From: JBBDUG01 sp040904025
Lineage (GTDB): Bacteria; Patescibacteriota; Minisyncoccia; Phycocordibacterales; SW-6-46-9
NCBI GenBank assembly: GCA_040904025.1
Contig: JBBDUG010000017.1
Coordinates: 1-7,384 of the forward strand
Length of the DNA: 7,384 nucleotides
Direction of reading: 5' to 3'
In this document: positions 1 to 3,843 of the stretch, in pieces
Position numbering within the stretch: position 1 is the stretch's first letter
How the letters are laid out: each line of letters begins with the position of its first letter
Notes under the pieces: model-generated
The model's input: only the letters and a program-made list of their open reading frames with translations
What the model was told of the DNA's origin: nothing
The model's database searches: none
Position numbers and translations under genes: made by a program

Positions 1-264
1 GATATATACTCAGATTCTGAGCTCATACGAGCATACTCTGCTGTGGGAGAGTATGACAAGGCGATTACACTTCTTGAGAATAGGGTAGAGTTGCAGCAGA
101 ATAATATTCAGGCTTGGGCGTCTCTTGCCGCTGCATATTATGAAGCGGGAAGGATATCTGAGGCAATAGAGACACTCGAGCAGGCAAAAGAGCGCTTTCC
201 ACAGGCAGCAACACAGATTGATGGCTTCATTGCCGATATACGTGCAGGAGAGCTTTCCATTTAA
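1..264 (+). CDS. C-terminal fragment of a tetratricopeptide-repeat (TPR) protein, 5' truncated
   Basis: The reading frame is open from the first base and stops at TAA 262-264, giving 87 visible residues; the N-terminus lies outside the window. Two helix-turn-helix TPR units can be read: one around residues 6-35 (with AYSAVGEYDKAITLLE) and one at about 36-69 (AWASLAAAYYEAGRISEAIE), both showing the usual small/aromatic spacing and G-x-x-x-E/K-A-I core. TPRs are protein-protein interaction scaffolds. The last residues (ERFPQ...) also fit a TPR edge. The GTG at 43 is an internal Val codon, not a start, because the TPR pattern continues upstream of it. The gene ends 12 bases before murB, so the two may be cotranscribed. 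The function of the full protein cannot be told from this end; similar tails occur on membrane-anchored and glycosyltransferase-like proteins. Confidence 0.85.
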   Translation, partial: DIYSDSELIRAYSAVGEYDKAITLLENRVELQQNNIQAWASLAAAYYEAGRISEAIETLEQAKERFPQAATQIDGFIADIRAGELSI

Positions 265-276
265 AGAGTCTATGTA

Positions 277-1293
277 ATGTACCAGAGAGATATTCCGCTT
301 GCGCAATTTTCAACACTTAACGTGGGAGGCATAGCCTCCCATTATATTTCTGTACAAAATACGAAAGAACTCGAAAGAGTTATTAGAGAGAATACAGATG
401 GGCTCCCTATCTGTATTCTCGGTGGCGGTTCAAATGTTCTTATTCCCGATGAAGGGTGGCCGGGCCTTCTCATCCATATGCGCATTGGGGGTATAGAGTG
501 GGAGGATAGAGGGGAGAAAGTCTGTGTTACCGCTGGCGCTGGAGTTATATGGGATGACCTTGTAGAGGAGTCCGTTGAACGCGGACTCTATGGGCTTGAG
601 AATCTTTCTTTGATTCCCGGCACTGTTGGTGCCGCCCCTATTCAAAACATTGGTGCATATGGTGCCGAGGTTGCAGATGTCATCAAAGAAGTGGTGGCGA
701 TTGATAGAGTTACCGGAGAGAAGCGTGTGTTTGATAGGGAGGAGTGTGATTTTTCATATAGAGATTCCTTCTTTAAGACAGAAGAAGGAAAGCGTTGGAT
801 TATAACCCACGTCTCCTTCCTTCTTGCAAAGGAGGGAGAGTTGAATACATCATATGCTGATGTAGAGAGATGGCTTGATGAGCAGGGGATATCTAATCCA
901 ACATTAGAGGATGTACGCCGTGGGGTTGTTTCAATACGCAGGGGTAAGCTTCCAGATCTCAGGGAGTATGGTACGGCAGGCTCTTTTTTCAAGAATCCCG
1001 TCATTACATCCGAAGAATATGAGATATTGCGCAGCAGGTATCCTGAACTTCCAGGATATGAGGTGGATGGGGGGATAAAGGTGTCACTTGCCTGGATACT
1101 TGATCACATACTTGGCTTAAAGGGGTATACACAGGGGAATGTAGGGCTCTATGAGCATCAACCCCTTGTTTTGGTAACAAAGGAAGGTGCTCAATCTTCG
1201 GATGTGTGTAAGTTAGCAGATACTGTTGCGTCTTCGGTATATGCAGAGACAAAAATCAATATTGAACCTGAGGTTACAATACTGAGAGTATAG
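277..1293 (+). CDS. murB: UDP-N-acetylmuramate dehydrogenase (UDP-N-acetylenolpyruvoylglucosamine reductase), type I
   Basis: MurB is a cytoplasmic FAD enzyme that uses NADPH to reduce UDP-GlcNAc-enolpyruvate to UDP-MurNAc, the second committed step of peptidoglycan precursor synthesis. The 338 residues match the usual length. Visible landmarks are NTLNVGG-like FSTLNVGG at 11-18, the FAD-binding GGGSNVL at 49-55, IPGTVGAAPIQNIGAYG at 113-129, YRDSFFK at 161-167 (Arg162 corresponds to E. coli Arg159), GSFFKNP at 235-241 with the proton-donating Ser236, and the terminal EPEV with Glu332 at the position of E. coli Glu325. YRDS plus the Tyr193 loop (TSYADV) marks the type I form. The ATG at 277 is preceded only by a weak AGAG at 265-268 and follows the TPR stop by 12 bases, so it is probably translated from a shared mRNA. 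All active-site residues are intact. This suggests the organism makes its own murein. Confidence 0.97.
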   Translation: MYQRDIPLAQFSTLNVGGIASHYISVQNTKELERVIRENTDGLPICILGGGSNVLIPDEGWPGLLIHMRIGGIEWEDRGEKVCVTAGAGVIWDDLVEESVERGLYGLENLSLIPGTVGAAPIQNIGAYGAEVADVIKEVVAIDRVTGEKRVFDREECDFSYRDSFFKTEEGKRWIITHVSFLLAKEGELNTSYADVERWLDEQGISNPTLEDVRRGVVSIRRGKLPDLREYGTAGSFFKNPVITSEEYEILRSRYPELPGYEVDGGIKVSLAWILDHILGLKGYTQGNVGLYEHQPLVLVTKEGAQSSDVCKLADTVASSVYAETKINIEPEVTILRV

Positions 1294-1333
1294 GTTATCC
1301 ACCCATACCTCCAAAGATACTGAGTATATTGTA

Positions 1334-1339
1334 TATAAT
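1334..1339 (+). promoter_or_regulatory. Candidate -10 promoter element (TATAAT) upstream of the DUF5667-like gene
   Basis: A perfect TATAAT lies in the 91-base gap after murB, with a TG two bases upstream of its normal extended -10 position. No good -35 is seen at 16-18 bases. The predicted start of transcription is near 1346, about 39 bases before the preferred ATG at 1385. No terminator was found between murB and this site, so read-through from murB is also possible. Confidence 0.45.
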
Positions 1340-1384
1340 GGAGTAAAGTCCCTGTTGAGGGCATATGAATTAACCAAAATATAT

Positions 1385-2398
1385 ATGATTAAGAAGTTAA
1401 CAACACTATTTCTTGCTATCTGCTTTGTTTTTGCAGGAGTAAGTATAGTACATGCGCAGGAAGAGGAGTCTGTAAGGGCTGGATTGACTCCCGCAAGTCC
1501 TTTCTATTTCTTCGAACAGTTGTTTGAAGATATAGGAACTGTCTTCACATTCTCTGATGCGCGTCGGGCACAGAGATTCCTCTCTCTTGCAGAAGAGCGT
1601 CTTGCTGAGGTAGAAGCAACTTCAGAGACAAATACTGCTGCTTCTGAGCGCGCACTTGCCCGCTACCAACAGCAATATGAACAAGCGGTACGCAATGCCG
1701 AGCGTGCAGATGAAGATACCCAAGAGCGTGTTGCAGATGCAACAGTTCGACACCTCCAAACGCTTGATGAAGTATCCGAACGTGTTCCGGAAGAAGCACG
1801 TGAGGCAATAGCGCGTGCGAAAGCGAGTTCTGTAGAAGGACAACTTTCTGCACTCGAAGCTCTCTCGGAGCGTAATCCGGAGCGTGGTGCACGAGTATTT
1901 GCTGATGTTGCAAGTCGTCGTGCAGATGCACTCCAAGCACGTGGGGCAGAAACCCAAGAGGATCGAGAAGAGATAGAGCAGGAAAGTGAACAATATCAAG
2001 AATTTGGAGAGAGGATCTCTACTCTCGGCCAAGGACTCCAAACAGGAGATACCTCTGTTGAGGATATTGTCCGAGAAGCAGTCTCACATCACACCCGTGT
2101 TCTTGAAGATGTTCGACAAAGAGTGCCACAGCAGGCACAGGAGCAGATTGATAGAGCAATGCAGGAGAGCTCTGATCGTGTCCCTGACCCAGGTACACGC
2201 GGATCTGCAGAAGATGACGATGGTATCTCTGAAGCTCCGTCTGAATTTGTACCAGAGGACGCACAGCGGGTAATCGATGATATCAGACAACAAGTTGAAT
2301 CAATCGGAAGCCAAAGAGGGCAGACTTCGGAAGATGAAGAAACTGATGATGCAGGAGGACCTCCAGAGGATACGCCTGGTGCTTCGAATCGTCCGTAA
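1385..2398 (+). CDS. Secreted helical acidic protein with DUF5667-like N-terminal region
   Basis: The function is unknown. From ATG 1385 the 337-residue product opens with a textbook Sec signal peptide: basic MIKK, a hydrophobic core LFLAICFVFAGVSIV, and a likely cleavage VHA|Q after residue 24. No lipobox cysteine is present, so it is probably a released or wall-associated protein. Residues about 30-105 (AGLTPASPFYFFEQLFE, then RRAQRFLSLAEERLAEVEA) fit my memory of the DUF5667 pattern. The rest is rich in Glu, Gln, Arg and Ala and predicted helical, probably coiled coil, with an internal duplication (120-149 and 233-263). The tail from about 274 is acidic, Gly/Pro-rich and probably disordered. 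A TTG at 1355 would add ten residues, but ATG 1385 gives the normal signal-peptide n-region. There is no Shine-Dalgarno sequence. A terminator follows directly. It is a plausible SecA client. Confidence 0.8.
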   Translation: MIKKLTTLFLAICFVFAGVSIVHAQEEESVRAGLTPASPFYFFEQLFEDIGTVFTFSDARRAQRFLSLAEERLAEVEATSETNTAASERALARYQQQYEQAVRNAERADEDTQERVADATVRHLQTLDEVSERVPEEAREAIARAKASSVEGQLSALEALSERNPERGARVFADVASRRADALQARGAETQEDREEIEQESEQYQEFGERISTLGQGLQTGDTSVEDIVREAVSHHTRVLEDVRQRVPQQAQEQIDRAMQESSDRVPDPGTRGSAEDDDGISEAPSEFVPEDAQRVIDDIRQQVESIGSQRGQTSEDEETDDAGGPPEDTPGASNRP

Positions 2399-2419
2399 GA
2401 GGGATGAAAATATATAATT

Positions 2420-2454
2420 AAACACAGCTCTTTTAGGAGTTGTGTTTTATTTTA
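2420..2454 (+). terminator. Rho-independent terminator after the DUF5667-like gene
   Basis: An 11-bp stem (2420-2430 pairing with 2437-2447, with one G-U pair) encloses the 6-base loop TTTTAG and is followed by the T-rich run TTTTATTTTAT. It lies 21 bases after the stop codon and closes the transcript before the ATPase gene. Its T-tract runs into the first operator copy. Confidence 0.85.
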
Positions 2455-2473
2455 TGGTTTCTCATACCATAAA
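2451..2473. promoter_or_regulatory. Operator-like inverted repeat, copy 1, upstream of the ATPase gene
   Basis: Perfect 8-bp arms TTTATGGT (2451-2458) and ACCATAAA (2466-2473) are separated by 7 bases. It ends one base before the TTGACA -35 box. Arms and spacer length are identical to copy 2, and the centres are 33 bases apart, about three helical turns. This is the architecture expected for a dimeric repressor bound twice on one DNA face. The binding protein is unknown. Confidence 0.75.
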
Positions 2474-2474
2474 T

Positions 2475-2501
2475 TTGACATATTTTATGGTTTGGTATAC
2501 C
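2475..2501 (+). promoter_or_regulatory. Promoter of the AAA ATPase/DUF4143 gene
   Basis: A perfect -35 TTGACA (2475-2480) is followed after 15 bases by an extended -10, TGgTATACC (2493-2501). The short spacer is compensated by the TG extension. Transcription would start near 2508, only two bases before the ATG at 2510, so the mRNA would be essentially leaderless. The -35 box sits between the two operator copies and the -10 lies inside copy 2. Confidence 0.65.
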
Positions 2502-2507
2502 ATAAAA
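2483..2507. promoter_or_regulatory. Operator-like inverted repeat, copy 2, covering the -10 region of the ATPase gene
   Basis: Perfect 9-bp arms TTTTATGGT (2483-2491) and ACCATAAAA (2499-2507) flank a 7-base spacer. The outer 8 bases of each arm are the same as in copy 1. It contains the -10 hexamer and ends three bases before the start codon, so occupancy would block RNA polymerase. Confidence 0.75.
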
Positions 2508-2509
2508 TC

Positions 2510-3646
2510 ATGGAATTCAAGAGAAAACAGACTATAGAAGGGGTGCTCGCCCCTAAACGGGCCCTTATCATCTATGGACCCCGTCGTGTAGGGAAAACCA
2601 CTCTCTTACAGGGGTTTTTGAATGATTCTCACACAAAAGAAGAGCACCCAAAGATATACTCATCGACAGGAGATGACTTTTCTCTGCGCGAGCTTTTTTC
2701 TTCAGAAAAACGCAAGGATATCCTTGACTTTGCTCGCCCATATGACCTTATTGCTATCGATGAGGCACAGAGTATTACGAGTATAGGTCTTGGAATCAAA
2801 ATGATCATTGATGAGTTTCCAGAGAAAACAATCATACTCACAGGGTCGTCTTCATTTGATCTCTCAAGCGAGATTGGGGAGCCTCTGACCGGTCGTCATT
2901 TTACTATGACCCTTCTGCCTCTCTCACAAGGAGAGATAAGCGGGAGTCGTTTTGAACTCAAAAACTCTCTTGAAGACTTTCTTATTTATGGTTCATATCC
3001 TGAGGTTCTTCTTGAACCTGACAAAAAAAAGAGGGTAAAGATTTTAAACGAACTCGTCTCTTCATACCTATTTAAGGATGTGATGGTGCTTGATAAGATA
3101 AAATCACCAAATCTTCTTGTTGATATCACCAAATGTCTTGCATTTCAAGTTGGGGGAGAAGTCTCTCTTAATGAGATTGCAGATACGGTAAAGACCGACG
3201 TTAAGACCGTTGGACGGTATCTTGACCTATTGGAGAAAATGTTTGTCATTAAAAAGGTGCGGGGGTTCAGTCGGAATCTTCGTAATGAGATTACAAAAAA
3301 GGCAAAATATTACTTTCTTGATAACGGAGTGCGCAATGCTGTAATCTCTCAGTTTAACGATCTTAGTTCACGAGATGATATTGGAGCCCTCTGGGAGAAC
3401 TTTATGTTCATGGAGCTTGTAAAGAAGAGTAATATTGATGAATCGCTGGATAACTATTACTTCTGGCGTACACATACCGGGAAAGAAATTGATGTCGTAA
3501 AAGAGTCAGGTGGTGATCTTAAAGGAATTGAATTCAAATGGTCTCCGCAAAAGGTTACAGCCCCAGATACGTGGACGGGGGCGTACCCAGACGCATCCTT
3601 TGAAGTCATTCATAAAAACAATTATCTTGACCATCTGCTTGAATAA
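2510..3646 (+). CDS. AAA ATPase with winged helix and DUF4143-type C-terminal domain
   Basis: This is a 378-residue protein of the AAA_14/DUF4143 family, whose cellular role is not established. The ATPase domain shows Walker A GPRRVGKT (23-30), Walker B LIAIDEAQ (80-87) and sensor-like ILTGSSSF (109-116); family motifs LTGRH (126-130) and LIYGSYPEV (158-166) follow. A winged helix-turn-helix spans about 216-250 (SLNEIADTVKTDVKTVGRYL). The C-terminal region has ALWENFMFMEL (293-303), FWRTHTGKEIDVV (318-330) and GIEFKW (339-344), where Asp328 and E341-x-K343 resemble a PD-(D/E)XK nuclease-type core. ATG 2510 is preferred; the in-frame TTG at 2492 would lie upstream of the predicted transcript start and inside an operator. 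It is a single-gene unit between a terminator and a hairpin region, apparently under tight repression, perhaps by its own wHTH (inference). Such genes are patchily distributed and often mobile or defence-associated, but nothing here proves that. Confidence 0.9.
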   Translation: MEFKRKQTIEGVLAPKRALIIYGPRRVGKTTLLQGFLNDSHTKEEHPKIYSSTGDDFSLRELFSSEKRKDILDFARPYDLIAIDEAQSITSIGLGIKMIIDEFPEKTIILTGSSSFDLSSEIGEPLTGRHFTMTLLPLSQGEISGSRFELKNSLEDFLIYGSYPEVLLEPDKKKRVKILNELVSSYLFKDVMVLDKIKSPNLLVDITKCLAFQVGGEVSLNEIADTVKTDVKTVGRYLDLLEKMFVIKKVRGFSRNLRNEITKKAKYYFLDNGVRNAVISQFNDLSSRDDIGALWENFMFMELVKKSNIDESLDNYYFWRTHTGKEIDVVKESGGDLKGIEFKWSPQKVTAPDTWTGAYPDASFEVIHKNNYLDHLLE

Positions 3647-3731
3647 CATATTTCTGTTAGGAGTAGGGGGTGTATTTAAAAACAAGAAATGCGGTGTTAA
3701 ACTGGCTTAGTAAAAGGTTATTTTCATCCCA

Positions 3732-3769
3732 CTTTATTACTTGTAAATTGTAGTTTACAAGTAATAAAG
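3732..3769. repeat. Perfect 16-bp inverted repeat (AT-rich hairpin)
   Basis: The left arm CTTTATTACTTGTAAA (3732-3747) and right arm TTTACAAGTAATAAAG (3754-3769) are exact reverse complements around the 6-base loop TTGTAG. Only three of sixteen pairs are G-C, and the following bases are only moderately T-rich (GGTTTCTTGTT). It could be a bidirectional transcription end for the ATPase gene, an operator, or a remnant of a small mobile repeat. The perfection of the arms argues for selection or recent origin. Confidence 0.85.
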
Positions 3770-3803
3770 GTTTCTTGTTAACTCCACTTTACAACCAATT
3801 CAT

Positions 3804-3818
3804 TAGAGTAAAACTCTA
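3804..3818. promoter_or_regulatory. Small dyad at the -35 position of the secA promoter
   Basis: Perfect 6-bp arms TAGAGT (3804-3809) and ACTCTA (3813-3818) flank AAA. The centre lies about 31 bases before the predicted secA transcript start, where a -35 box would normally be, and no good -35 consensus is present. A regulator site, activating or repressing, is possible; with 6-bp arms chance is not excluded. Confidence 0.4.
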
Positions 3819-3829
3819 TTTTCTGCTAG

Positions 3830-3835
3830 TATAAC
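3830..3835 (+). promoter_or_regulatory. Candidate -10 element of secA (TATAAC), near-leaderless
   Basis: TATAAC matches the -10 consensus at five of six positions. Seven bases on from its last base is 3842, two bases before the secA ATG. There is no Shine-Dalgarno sequence between, which is consistent with a leaderless mRNA. No clear -35 box is present. Confidence 0.5.
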
Positions 3836-3843
3836 TCCGTTAT

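Larger units (their letters stand above)
3647..3843. other. Intergenic region between the ATPase gene and secA, no gene seen
   Basis: No convincing coding frame or RNA gene was found in these 197 bases. The region is AT-rich and holds two dyads (3732-3769 and 3804-3818) and the secA -10 element, listed separately. An 8-base direct repeat CCACTTTA occurs at 3729-3736 and 3784-3791, either side of the large hairpin. There is no canonical GC-rich terminator after the ATPase stop. Confidence 0.7.

Noticed and set aside
1294..1333. AGGT...ACCT pairing after murB as a terminator.
   Set aside because: Arms are only four bases and no T-run follows.
1355..1384. TTG at 1355 as the start of the secreted protein.
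   Set aside because: It adds ten residues before a complete signal peptide that starts naturally at ATG 1385. A GGAG at 1340-1343 leaves a little doubt.
1545..2041. Long minus-strand open frames opposite the secreted-protein gene.
   Set aside because: Their products are His/Leu- or Cys-rich mirror images of an Arg/Glu/Gln-rich coding strand, typical of shadows of a biased gene.
2492..2509. TTG at 2492 as the start of the ATPase protein.
   Set aside because: It lies upstream of the predicted transcript start and within operator copy 2; ATG 2510 gives the family-like N-terminus.
2985..3000. TTTATGGTTCATATCC inside the ATPase gene resembles an operator half-site plus spacer.
   Set aside because: It encodes the conserved family motif around IYGSYPE and lacks the ACCATAAA second arm, so coding constraint explains it.
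3510..3710. Open frame of 66 codons overlapping the end of the ATPase gene.
   Set aside because: It is out of frame with a well-supported gene for most of its length and its product has no recognisable pattern.
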